Shown: positions 50,188-58,220 of the stretch, in pieces | Layout: the number at the start of each line of letters is the position of its first letter | How positions within the stretch are numbered: position 1 is the stretch's first letter | Assembly (NCBI GenBank): GCA_029246685.1 | Contig: JAQWMR010000013.1 | Coordinates: forward strand, 256,181 to 320,180 | Direction: 5' to 3' | DNA from: Acidimicrobiales bacterium | Lineage (GTDB): Bacteria > Actinomycetota > Acidimicrobiia > Acidimicrobiales > Aldehydirespiratoraceae | Length of the DNA: 64,000 nt | Notes under the pieces: generated by a model | Seen by the model: the letters and a program-made list of their open reading frames with translations, nothing else | What the model was told of the DNA's origin: nothing | Databases searched by the model: none | Position numbers and translations under genes: made by a program

Positions 50188-51789
50188 ATGGATCTCGCGC
50201 TGGTCCTGGTTGCCTTCGCGTTCGGATTCGCCGCGAACTCTGTGCGGCTTCCGCCGCTCGTGGGCTACCTCGCCGCCGGGTTCGCGCTCCACGCGTTCAA
50301 CTACGAGACGACCGAGGGCATCGAGCTCATCGCCGATGTCGGTGTGCTCCTGTTGCTGTACGGAATCGGGCTCAAGCTCTCATTGAGCACCTTGGCGCGC
50401 CCGGTGGTGTGGGCGGGAGCGTCCATCCATGCCGCGCTGACGACGGCGGTCATCGGCGCGTTGCTACTCGGCCTCGGCGCACTCGGGCTCCCCCTCGCGG
50501 CTGGGCTGTCGACCGGCCAGGCGGCCCTCGTCGGCTTCGCCTTCTGCTTCTCCAGCACGGTATTCGCCGTCAAGGCCTTGGAAGAACGCAACGAGGCGTC
50601 CTCGCTGCAGGGACGGATCGCCCTTGGTATTCTGGTGGTCCAGGACATCTTCGCCGTCGCGTTCCTCACCGTCGCCGTCGACACCCCACCGTCCATCTGG
50701 GCGATACCCGTAGTGGTAGCCGTCGTGGCGGCCAAACCCGTCTATGGGTGGCTCCTCGACCGCAGCGGCCATGGCGAATTGTTGCTCCTGTTGGGATTGG
50801 CGCTGGCCATCGGGGTCGGTGCCGAATCGTTCGACCTCGTTGGGCTCAAACCCGACCTCGGCGCGCTCGTGATCGGGCTGACGATGGCAAGCCACCCACG
50901 CGCCACCGAGCTGGCCACCACGCTCCTCGGCTTCAAGGACATCTTGTTGATCGGCTTCTTCCTGTCGATCGGCCTCGGCGGCGCGCCTGAATTGCCAGCG
51001 ATCGGTGTCGCGCTCCTGGTTGTCCTAGTGCTCCCCCTCAAGGGGGCCGGGTTCGTCTGGTTGGTAACGCGCTTTCAGTTCCGCGCTCGTACCGCTTGGC
51101 ACACAAGCGTGACCCTGGCGACCTATAGCGAGTTCGGACTCATCGTCGCGGTGATTGGCGTTGACCGGGGCCTGATCGACGACCAGTGGACATCAGCGAT
51201 CGCGGTTGCCGTGGCGATGTCCTTCGCACTCGCAGCACCGCTGAGCACGGCCCGGTATGCCGTCTACGCCCGGTTCTCGGACCGGTTGTCGCTCCTTGAA
51301 CGGTCGCCTATTCACCCGGACGATGCCCTGATCGATCCTCGAGGCGCACAGATCGTGGTCTTCGGCATGGGCCGAATTGGCGCAGGTGCCTATGACGAAC
51401 TCGTTGCACGACGCGGCAGCGTCGTCATGGGCGTCGATCGCCACGAAGCCAGCGTCGCCGGCAACGCCGCCGAGGGACGCCAGATGATCCGGGGCGACGC
51501 ATTGGACGTCGAGTTCTGGGGCCGATTGCGGCTCGACCCCAGCATCGAGCTGGTCGTATTGGCAATGAACGACCACGCCGCCAACCTCGAGGCCGTCCGC
51601 CGAGTGAACGAGTTCCTTCCAGACGCGAAGATCGCCGCGACCGCGTCCTACGCCGACGACGTCGCCGAGCTCGAACGGGCTGGAGTCGACGTCGCCCGCA
51701 ACCTCTACGGCGAAGCCGGCCAGGGCTTAGCTGATGACGCCTGCGACCTGCTTGACAATCCGGGGCCGGAGTCTTCCTCCCAGAGCTGA
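50188..51789 (+). CDS. CPA2-family cation:proton antiporter with TrkA-N (RCK) domain (KefB-like)
   Basis: A 533-aa membrane protein. About twelve hydrophobic helices fill residues 1-390 (VRLPPLVGYLAAGFAL, ADVGVLLLLYGIGLKLSL, ILVVQDIFAVAFLTVAV with the transport Asp, GLKPDLGALVIGLTMASHP). The cytoplasmic RCK domain follows, with VVFGMGRIGAGAYDELVARR as the nucleotide-binding Rossmann motif. This is the KefB/KefC type K+/H+ or Na+/H+ exchanger, gated by nucleotides. It lies 31 bp after the MpaB gene, so it may belong to the heliorhodopsin operon. No KefF/G ancillary gene. Confidence 0.92.
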   Translation: MDLALVLVAFAFGFAANSVRLPPLVGYLAAGFALHAFNYETTEGIELIADVGVLLLLYGIGLKLSLSTLARPVVWAGASIHAALTTAVIGALLLGLGALGLPLAAGLSTGQAALVGFAFCFSSTVFAVKALEERNEASSLQGRIALGILVVQDIFAVAFLTVAVDTPPSIWAIPVVVAVVAAKPVYGWLLDRSGHGELLLLLGLALAIGVGAESFDLVGLKPDLGALVIGLTMASHPRATELATTLLGFKDILLIGFFLSIGLGGAPELPAIGVALLVVLVLPLKGAGFVWLVTRFQFRARTAWHTSVTLATYSEFGLIVAVIGVDRGLIDDQWTSAIAVAVAMSFALAAPLSTARYAVYARFSDRLSLLERSPIHPDDALIDPRGAQIVVFGMGRIGAGAYDELVARRGSVVMGVDRHEASVAGNAAEGRQMIRGDALDVEFWGRLRLDPSIELVVLAMNDHAANLEAVRRVNEFLPDAKIAATASYADDVAELERAGVDVARNLYGEAGQGLADDACDLLDNPGPESSSQS

Positions 51790-51834
51790 GAATCATCTGG
51801 GTGGACTCGCCGACCATTGGATTTCCCCAGGTAC

Positions 51835-52038
51835 TCAGAGCGTTGCGAGCCCGTTCGGGGCGAGGGCCATCTCGGCGAACGCAGCTCGGCTGCGGGGCCA
51901 TCGTCGGGTCATCTGATAACGGTGCCGAACACCGAGACGGTCACGTGTGGCATCGGCCCGGCAGTACGGGAGGGCGAACGCCGTTCGGGCGACCCCGACG
52001 ATTGCCTAGCGAGGTACGTCGAGCGAGAAGAACCAGAT
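51835..52038 (-). pseudogene. Decayed second copy of a DUF2071 gene
   Basis: The minus strand encodes IWFFSLDVPR, a TAG stop at 52006-52008, then AIVGVARTAFALPYCRADAT and RHRYQMTRRW with AAFAEMAL, ending at TGA 51835. This matches residues about 140-205 of the intact DUF2071 protein at 47314 (VWFFSLDVPR-SVIVAVARSVFALPYCWARAT, RHRYEMTRRW), with the stop exactly at its Ser. Everything else of the gene is gone. It is probably a leftover of a duplication or of a displaced homologue. Confidence 0.85.
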
Positions 52039-52078
52039 GCTGCCGATGTGGGAGGCGTTGCGGGCAGCGAGCTTCCAC

Positions 52079-52258
52079 CTAGGAATCCGTTCGAAAGGGA
52101 AAGCGTTTCGTGGGTGTATCGTCGCCGAGACGGTCTTCGAGGACGGGATTCTGCTCGACCTCGATTCGCGTGAATGCGAATCCGCCCGCCATCACTGCGC
52201 CGGCGATGGTGATGGCGAAGATTACGGCACCCACGACGAAGATCACTGTCTCGCTCAT
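52079..52258 (-). CDS. Small single-pass membrane protein
   Basis: A 59-aa protein: MSETVIFVVGAVIFAITIAG with AVMAGGFAF forms one transmembrane helix, followed by a hydrophilic Arg/Glu-rich tail (TRIEVEQNPVLEDRLGDDTP) ending FPFRTDS. The start overlaps the stop of the next small membrane-protein gene by ATGA, supporting a genuine translationally coupled pair. Family not recognised. Such small pairs are often accessory subunits of a transporter or sensor; the adjacent antiporter is a candidate partner but on the other strand. Confidence 0.65.
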   Translation of the reverse strand: MSETVIFVVGAVIFAITIAGAVMAGGFAFTRIEVEQNPVLEDRLGDDTPTKRFPFRTDS

Positions 52259-52569
52259 GACTGAACCGCTCCGGACTCGCGACGAGCAGGCTCATCGACG
52301 TTCACGAGAAGGAGCGTCCCCAGCGAATGGATCGAAGGCACCCACAGGCCAACGAAGATTCCCGCCGTCGTTTCGTCCTGCACGAAGTACAGCCAGACCG
52401 AAAAGAGAAACGAACAAAACCCAGCGATGACGAACGGGAGCTTCAGGCGAACAGCTTGCGGGAGTGCGGGCTTCAGGATTCCTTCAAGAAGAGAGCGGCT
52501 GTACTCTCTACGATCTGCTGGGTCGCCGTAGATGCAACGCAGGTCGCGCCCGTGTGTGCCGTCCGACAC
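52255..52569 (-). CDS. Small two-helix membrane protein
   Basis: A 104-aa protein starting at GTG 52569. After a 40-residue polar N-terminus (MSDGTHGRDLRCIYGDPADR) come two transmembrane helices, KLPFVIAGFCSFLFSVWLYF and GIFVGLWVPSIHSLGTLLLV, then a short acidic tail. Not recognised. Coupled to the 59-aa membrane protein; 30 bp downstream of the cytidine deaminase gene on the same strand. Confidence 0.7.
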   Translation of the reverse strand: MSDGTHGRDLRCIYGDPADRREYSRSLLEGILKPALPQAVRLKLPFVIAGFCSFLFSVWLYFVQDETTAGIFVGLWVPSIHSLGTLLLVNVDEPARRESGAVQS

Positions 52570-52599
52570 CGGGCTGATGATGCCGAGGCTGAACGCCCG

Positions 52600-52989
52600 C
52601 TAGGACTTCCGGGGGCCGCGTGGAAGCAGATCGCGCACAACGGACTGTTCGACCTCGCCATCGTTGCTCACCGCGATCACAACCATGTCGGGCCCTCCGA
52701 GCTCCAACCCGACCTGCAGGCAGGCTCCGCACGGAAAGGTGACCGCGCCGTCGGTGCGCGGTGACACCAACGCGATGGCCTTCGGGCGCTCCCCCGCCGC
52801 GACACCGGCGAACAACGCGACACGCTCTGCGCACATCGCCAATCCCAACGAGACGTTCTCCACCAGTGAACCGGGCACGATCCGATCACCGTCTGTCAAT
52901 GCCGCGGCACCCATCCGAAACCCCGAGTACGGAGCGTACGCTCGGCCCCGGGCTTCGACCGCTGCCGCAATCAGCGCGTCGTACTCCAT
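52600..52989 (-). CDS. cdd: Cytidine deaminase
   Basis: A 129-aa zinc enzyme converting cytidine or deoxycytidine to uridine for pyrimidine salvage. Zinc ligands are Cys53, Cys87 and Cys90 (AMCAERVAL and FPCGACLQVG) with Glu55 as the proton shuttle; AYAPYSGFRMGAA and NVSLG bind the nucleoside. This is the homotetrameric short type. ATG 52989 is used; a GTG directly before it is possible. It lies on the same strand downstream of the Fe-S photolyase with a 70-bp gap, possibly dealing with nucleosides from damaged DNA. Confidence 0.94.
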   Translation of the reverse strand: MEYDALIAAAVEARGRAYAPYSGFRMGAAALTDGDRIVPGSLVENVSLGLAMCAERVALFAGVAAGERPKAIALVSPRTDGAVTFPCGACLQVGLELGGPDMVVIAVSNDGEVEQSVVRDLLPRGPRKS

Positions 52990-53063
52990 CACACCTCACT
53001 GGTCACCTTGTGAATCCCAAGTGTGCCACCCGGCAGGACGGTCGGCGATCCTGGGCCGTTGGG

Positions 53064-54554
53064 CTACAGCTCTCCGGACTCCAGCAACTCCAGGACCTCC
53101 TTCGCCCGCTGACGCGTCTCCTCGAGATCCACGAGGCGGTCGAGCCCGGCGAGTTGGCGGGACAGCCGATGATTGGTGCGGAACGAGTCTCGGTTGCGGT
53201 CGAGAAAGTCCCAGTACAACGTGGTGAACGGGCAGGCGTCGGGGCCGGCCCGCTTCTTCGGGTCGTAGCGACAGGACCGGCACGAGTCGCTCATGCGGTT
53301 GAGATACGCGCCACCACTCGCATACGGCTTGGTGGCCATCATCCCGCCGTCGGCAAAGAGCGCCATGCCGACCACATTCGGCACCATGACCCACTCGGCC
53401 CCATCGACGAAGCTGGCCCACATCCACTCGGTCATGGCCTGCGGGTCGACCGCGGCTGTCAGGGCCAGATTCCCGAGCACCATCAGTCGCTCGATGTGGT
53501 GGGCATAGCCATGCTCATGGATGTGTCCGACCACGCTTCGGACACATGCCATCTGGGTCTCGGCCCCACCGGTGAGAGCCGGGGGGACCGCACGAGCGGC
53601 CTGCAGGACGTTGTACTGGCGGTAGTCCGGCATCCACAGCCAGTACACGCCCCATACGTACTCCCGCCATCCCAGGACCTGACGGACGAACCCCTCCACG
53701 CTGTTGATCGGCGCCGTCCCCGTGGCGTACGCGGCCTCTGCCGCGGCGAGCACCTCACCAGGATGTAGCAGCCCCAGGTTCAACGACGAGCTCAGACACG
53801 AGTGGGCCAGTTTCCATTCCGCCGCCAGCATGGCGTCTTCGTGGGGACCGAACGATGCCAGCCCGGTCTCAAAGAACTCGCTCAGGCGCACCAGAGCCTG
53901 TTCCCTCGTGACCGGCCAGGTGCCGTCAGGCTGCGCACCCCAACCTTCGGGGAGCCGCCGAAGCACATCCTCGTCCAGGTCATCGTGCGAAAATCGAGTG
54001 AGGGCTGGCCACTCACGCCCGTCCCTGGGCGGCGGCTCCCGATTCTCATCGTCGAAGTTCCACCGTCCGCCTCGAGGCTGGTCGCCATCCATGAGCACGC
54101 CGAGCCGTGACCGCTGCCAGCGATAGAAGTCCTCCATCCTGAGACTCTTGCGAGCCTCGGCCCATTCGGCGAAGTCGTCGTAGTGACACAGGAATTGGTT
54201 GTTGCGAACGACGGTGACCTCGAGTCGGTCGAGCATCGCCCTGCCGTCCCAGCTCATCGGCTCCATCGCGATCACCTCAGTGACCTCGTGGTCCTCGCAA
54301 TGAGCTCGCAGCCCCGCCGCTAGGCCCGGCGCCCGCCGATAGTCGACGTCGAATCCGACCGCTTCGAGCTCTGCCGCGAAATGGGCCATCGCCGAGACCA
54401 CGAGGTGCAGACGCTGGATGTGCCACCGCTTCGACCCGAGCTTGGCTGCACTCTCAACCAGCAACACGCGGCAGTCTCCAGGCGCGCGTCCCTCCAACGA
54501 CGCAATCCCGGTATTGAGCTGGTCACCGAGAACCCAAACGGTAGGACACGCCAT
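53064..54554 (-). CDS. phrB: Fe-S cluster bacterial cryptochrome/(6-4) photolyase (PhrB type)
   Basis: A 496-aa photolyase/cryptochrome of the FeS-BCP group, which binds FAD, a ribolumazine-type antenna and a [4Fe-4S] cluster, and repairs (6-4) photoproducts in Agrobacterium PhrB. It starts VWVLGDQLN as in that group. Cluster ligands Cys337, Cys425, Cys428 and Cys441 are each 13 lower than PhrB Cys350, 438, 441 and 454, with identical spacing. SVEGFVRQVLGWREYVWGVY and EWMWASFVDGAEWVMVPNVV are group signatures. It is divergent from gdhA; a TAGAAT -10-like element lies 45 bp upstream. Confidence 0.96.
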   Translation of the reverse strand: MACPTVWVLGDQLNTGIASLEGRAPGDCRVLLVESAAKLGSKRWHIQRLHLVVSAMAHFAAELEAVGFDVDYRRAPGLAAGLRAHCEDHEVTEVIAMEPMSWDGRAMLDRLEVTVVRNNQFLCHYDDFAEWAEARKSLRMEDFYRWQRSRLGVLMDGDQPRGGRWNFDDENREPPPRDGREWPALTRFSHDDLDEDVLRRLPEGWGAQPDGTWPVTREQALVRLSEFFETGLASFGPHEDAMLAAEWKLAHSCLSSSLNLGLLHPGEVLAAAEAAYATGTAPINSVEGFVRQVLGWREYVWGVYWLWMPDYRQYNVLQAARAVPPALTGGAETQMACVRSVVGHIHEHGYAHHIERLMVLGNLALTAAVDPQAMTEWMWASFVDGAEWVMVPNVVGMALFADGGMMATKPYASGGAYLNRMSDSCRSCRYDPKKRAGPDACPFTTLYWDFLDRNRDSFRTNHRLSRQLAGLDRLVDLEETRQRAKEVLELLESGEL

Positions 54555-54598
54555 CTCAGGAAACTCCCGCCAGACCGGGCCTTGTACTCACTCGGCTG

Positions 54599-54604
54599 AT
54601 TCTA
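54599..54604 (-). promoter_or_regulatory. Possible -10 element for the Fe-S photolyase gene
   Basis: TAGAAT on the minus strand, 45 bp before the photolyase ATG, fits a housekeeping -10. No convincing -35 at the right distance is seen, so activation by a regulator or another sigma factor is possible. Confidence 0.3.
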
Positions 54605-54704
54605 GAGAGCCGGCCACGCCCGTTCACGCCGGTGTCCGCAGCACCGACACATACGATGGACGCCGTCGGTGACGGAGCCGGCCCGACATCCCCCAAGGAG
54701 ACCC

Positions 54705-56066
54705 GTGGCACCATCGCTCAGCAGCGACCACCAGGCCGAGCTCGATCACTTCATGGCCGGCCTGCGCAAACGCAACCCCGGTGAGTCCGAGTTCCATCAA
54801 GCAGTGCACGAGGTTGCCGCCACGCTGATCCCGTACATCGATGCCAATCCGGAATACCGCGAAGCGCAGATCCTCGAACGGATGACCGAGCCTGACCGCG
54901 TCGTCATCTTTCGCGTCACGTGGGAGGACGATGACGGCAACGTACGCGTCAATCGCGCGTGGCGCGTGCAGTTCAACAACTCGATCGGGCCCTACAAGGG
55001 CGGCCTGCGCTTTCACCCTGAAGTCACGCTCTCGGTGTTGAAGTTCCTCGGATTCGAGCAGACCTTCAAGAACAGTCTGACCACGCTGCCCATGGGTGGT
55101 GCCAAAGGAGGCTCCAACTTCAACCCGAAGGGCAAGTCGGACCGAGAGGTCATGCGGTTCTGCCAATCCCTGATGACGGAGTTGCACCGCCACATCGGTG
55201 ACGACGTCGACATCCCCGCCGGCGACATCGGTGTCGGTGCCCGTGAAATCAGCTACCTCTTCGGACAGTACAAGCGACTCGAGAACCGCTTCACGGGAAC
55301 CATGACCGGGAAGGGACTGGCGTTCGGCGGCAGCCTGGTCCGTACGGAGGCGACCGGTTACGGGGCCGTGTACTTCATGAAGGACATGCTCGAGCACGCC
55401 GATCACACGATCGACGGCAAAACCGCCGTCGTCAGCGGTTCGGGCAACGTCGCGCTCTACGCGATCGAGAAGTTGGCCGAGTTCGGTGCGATCCCGATCA
55501 CCGCATCGGACTCCGGTGGATTCATTCACGACCCGGAAGGCATCACCGGTGACCGACTCGAGTGGCTCCAGGATCTCAAGGAGAACCGACGCGGGCGGAT
55601 CAGCGAGTACGCCGAGGAGTTCGGGTGCGCGTATTTTGCGGGTGAAGCGCCGTGGTCGATCCCGTGTGATCTCGCGTTTCCGTGCGCGACGCAAAACGAA
55701 CTCGACGCTGCCGGCGCCAAACAGTTGATCGACAACGGTGTGGTCGCGTTGGCGGAAGGTGCGAACATGCCGACCGGCTTGGACGGGATCGACGCCCTGC
55801 AGAACGCTGCCGTGTTGTTCGCGCCCGGCAAGGCGGCGAATGCCGGAGGGGTTGCCGTGTCCGGTTTGGAGCAGAGCCAGAATTCACTGCGCATCTCGTG
55901 GTCGCGGGATGAGGTCGACGGTCGGCTGAAGAAGATCATGGCCGATATCCACGACAAGTGTGTCGAGAGCGGCACCGGCAGCGAGGGCGTGGACTATGTC
56001 GTCGGCGCGAACATCGCCGGGTTCGTCAAGGTGGCCGACGCAATGCTCGCCTACGGACACGTGTAA
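54705..56066 (+). CDS. gdhA: NADP-specific glutamate dehydrogenase
   Basis: A 453-aa hexameric-type glutamate dehydrogenase that makes glutamate from 2-oxoglutarate and ammonium. GPYKGGLRFHPEV, FKNSLTTLPMGGAKGG (substrate lysines), DIPAGDIGVGAREI, LVRTEATGYG, the Rossmann segment VVSGSGNVALYAIEKL and EGANMPT are all canonical. GTG 54705 with AAGGAG four bases upstream gives the normal N-terminus. It is divergent from the Fe-S photolyase gene. It is a housekeeping gene, not obviously tied to light functions. Confidence 0.97.
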   Translation: MAPSLSSDHQAELDHFMAGLRKRNPGESEFHQAVHEVAATLIPYIDANPEYREAQILERMTEPDRVVIFRVTWEDDDGNVRVNRAWRVQFNNSIGPYKGGLRFHPEVTLSVLKFLGFEQTFKNSLTTLPMGGAKGGSNFNPKGKSDREVMRFCQSLMTELHRHIGDDVDIPAGDIGVGAREISYLFGQYKRLENRFTGTMTGKGLAFGGSLVRTEATGYGAVYFMKDMLEHADHTIDGKTAVVSGSGNVALYAIEKLAEFGAIPITASDSGGFIHDPEGITGDRLEWLQDLKENRRGRISEYAEEFGCAYFAGEAPWSIPCDLAFPCATQNELDAAGAKQLIDNGVVALAEGANMPTGLDGIDALQNAAVLFAPGKAANAGGVAVSGLEQSQNSLRISWSRDEVDGRLKKIMADIHDKCVESGTGSEGVDYVVGANIAGFVKVADAMLAYGHV

Positions 56067-56223
56067 CGAGACGGCGACCGCAAAGGCCGGACGGGCTTCT
56101 CGTTGGTTCATTCCCAGCGACGTGCAGCCCTTGATTCGGGCCGAACGTCGTACGATGGTGAATTCCACAAGAACTGGCGAAGTGTGCTCACAGACCCGCT
56201 GTGACCCGAACGAACGGCTTCAC

Positions 56224-56640
56224 ATGACTCTCATCGGCAAGCTCGCCCAAATCGGCTCGGCGCTCTGGATACTCAATGTCTGGTTCAACCGATTCGACAA
56301 GGACACCGGATACCGAGGCGGCGACGCAACGAACATGCGAGAGGAGTTCGCGGAATACGGCCTCTCGGAAACAAGCATGTACGCGATCGGAGCAGCGAAG
56401 GTGAGCCTCGCCGGCACAATGCTGGTCGGACTCTTCGTGCCCAAGGTCACCCGGCCAGCCTCCACCGCCCTCGCCGCCCTGATGCTGGGGGCGATCGGCA
56501 TGCACATCAAGGTCAAGGATCCGCTGAAGCGCTCGATACCGGCAATCTCTGTCTTCGCCGGCGCAACGATCTCTGCACTCCTCAACGGAGACGACAGCGG
56601 CAGCCAAGATCGATCGCTGGTCTCCCTTCAGAACACGTGA
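56224..56640 (+). CDS. DoxX-like integral membrane protein
   Basis: A 138-aa protein starting at ATG 56224; the in-frame extension upstream is not protein-like. Hydrophobic segments are near residues 3-20, 55-75 (AIGAAKVSLAGTMLVGLFVP), 78-97 (TRPASTALAALMLGAIGMHI) and 107-123. The loop KVKDPLKRSIPAISVFAG is typical of DoxX-like proteins. It converges with another DoxX-type gene, the ends overlapping by 13 nt. Function unknown; the family is linked to redox stress in some actinobacteria. Confidence 0.75.
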   Translation: MTLIGKLAQIGSALWILNVWFNRFDKDTGYRGGDATNMREEFAEYGLSETSMYAIGAAKVSLAGTMLVGLFVPKVTRPASTALAALMLGAIGMHIKVKDPLKRSIPAISVFAGATISALLNGDDSGSQDRSLVSLQNT

Positions 56641-56963
56641 AGTGACAGCAGAATCCCGTTGATCGCAGCCAACATCGCCGCCGGCATCATCAATCGAGGG
56701 GTATCACGAAGCCGGTAACGCACGCGCAGGCCGAGCAGCATCAGGAGTGTCAAGCCTGCCGTCGCCACGGCCCCCACCGGAGCGAACACCAGGCCGACCA
56801 ATGCGCCCACCGCCCCCAGGACCTGCAGGGCCCCGACGAATTCTCTGAAGCCACCCATCCCCAAACGCTCGTACTCCCGACGAGGCGCGGCTTTGCACAG
56901 TGTTTCGTAGGCGTAAAAAAGAAACGCGCCTGCCGAACCGAGCGTGAGTATCAGCAGAACCAT
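56628..56963 (-). CDS. DoxX-family membrane protein
   Basis: A 111-aa protein starting at ATG 56963. Four hydrophobic helices: MVLLILTLGSAGAFLFYAYE, VGALQVLGAVGALVGLVFAP, TAGLTLLMLLGLRVRYRL and MPAAMLAAINGILLSLHVF. The conserved GxxEFVGALQVLGAVG-type segment fits DoxX. Its gene converges with the DoxX-like gene at 56224, with a 13-nt overlap. Function unknown. Confidence 0.8.
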   Translation of the reverse strand: MVLLILTLGSAGAFLFYAYETLCKAAPRREYERLGMGGFREFVGALQVLGAVGALVGLVFAPVGAVATAGLTLLMLLGLRVRYRLRDTPRLMMPAAMLAAINGILLSLHVF

Positions 56964-57124
56964 GAGGTGAACACGCTGTGGCGATTCTGGCCGTGCTGAG
57001 CGTCTCGCCGGTCGACACTGTTGCCCGAGCCGAGCACGGTCCGAGCGCCGCCGGCTCGACGACGCCGTCACGAGCTTGCACTAGCGTCGGCCGAGGAGCC
57101 GGATTACGGAGGGGGTGAGTTCGG

Positions 57125-58180
57125 ATGAAGCGCATGACCTACATGAGCAGCTTCGCGCGGTCGCTGTCACCAGAAGAGATCGACCAGATCGGAGCGCATG
57201 CGTCTCGACGAAACGCTCTCGACGGCATCACCGGAGCGCTTCTGACGCTCGGCTCAGTGTTCTTTCAGATCATCGAGGGCGACGACCGCGCCGTCGACGA
57301 TCTCTATACCCGCGTGCTCCGCGACGATCGCCACACCGACATCATTTGCCTGCGAACCGAGCCGAACGCCACCCACCGCTTGTTCCCCGACTGGTCCATG
57401 AACGTATTCGACCTCGACCAGACCGTTGGGGGCGGTGTCGTGCAGCCGCTCAAGCTTCTGCTCGGCCGCATGAGCGAAGCCCAACACATCATCGAAAGCT
57501 ACACCCAGCCGGCGGTATCTCGAATCATGACACAGGGCCTCAACCCCCTCGAGATCCCACTCAAGAAGGTCGAACGGGTCGTCCTGTTCACCGACATGGT
57601 CGCGTTCTCGACCATCAGCGATCGCCTCGCCATCGAGGACGTGTCCGAACTCGTGTCGACCTACCTCGAGACCTGCTCCACTGCGATCGCGAGGAGCGGC
57701 GGCGAGGTCACGAAATTCCTCGGCGACGGCGTGATGGCCTACTTCGACGCGGACGCCGCCGACGAGGCTCTTCAGAGCTGCCTCGACATCCACCACGAGC
57801 TGAAGCTCATCAGGGAGGCCGCCCCCGTCCGGAGCGCTCGCCGCTTGATCTACAGCGGATTCGGCCTTGCCCTCGGCCCCGTTATCGAGGGCAGCATGGG
57901 ATCATCGGTGAAGATGGACTACACCATCATCGGTGAGCCCGTGAATACAGCGGCAAGACTCGAGGCGCTGACTCGAACGCTCAACACGCCAGTACTCATG
58001 ACCGAGGCTGTCGCCCGGGCGACGCGGCGCCGGTGGGAGATCAGCTTCGTGGACGCCGTCGACCTCGGGCGCGACCACGCAACACCGGTGCACGCACTCG
58101 CCGTCGGCGCTCCGGAAGGGATGAGCATGCGGTCCGCAGCCACACAATTTCTCGATGTCGTGGCGGCCCCACCGTCCTGA
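57125..58180 (+). CDS. BLUF-domain photoactivated adenylyl cyclase (bPAC-like)
   Basis: A 351-aa soluble protein: BLUF flavin photoreceptor (1-100), a linker (100-150) and a class III cyclase domain (150-340). It follows Beggiatoa bPAC (350 aa) end to end. BLUF residues Tyr6, Asn30, Gln48 (SVFFQIIEG) and Met92 (FPDWSM) are present. Metal-binding Asp157 (VLFTDMVAF) and Asp201 (FLGDGVMAY) and the ATP-selecting Lys197 and Thr267 have the same numbers as in bPAC, so adenylyl rather than guanylyl cyclase is expected. Blue light should raise cAMP. GGAGG lies 12 bp upstream of ATG. No cAMP-binding regulator gene is in the window. Confidence 0.96.
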   Translation: MKRMTYMSSFARSLSPEEIDQIGAHASRRNALDGITGALLTLGSVFFQIIEGDDRAVDDLYTRVLRDDRHTDIICLRTEPNATHRLFPDWSMNVFDLDQTVGGGVVQPLKLLLGRMSEAQHIIESYTQPAVSRIMTQGLNPLEIPLKKVERVVLFTDMVAFSTISDRLAIEDVSELVSTYLETCSTAIARSGGEVTKFLGDGVMAYFDADAADEALQSCLDIHHELKLIREAAPVRSARRLIYSGFGLALGPVIEGSMGSSVKMDYTIIGEPVNTAARLEALTRTLNTPVLMTEAVARATRRRWEISFVDAVDLGRDHATPVHALAVGAPEGMSMRSAATQFLDVVAAPPS

Positions 58181-58220
58181 CCGGACCTTGTGGTCGCCGG
58201 ATCCGTGACCACCGAGAAGG

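Noticed and set aside
39904..58180. Search for a MerR/B12-type light regulator (CarH/LitR) or retinal synthesis gene (blh)
   Set aside because: None is present in the window, so I did not assign light control or retinal supply to any gene directly.
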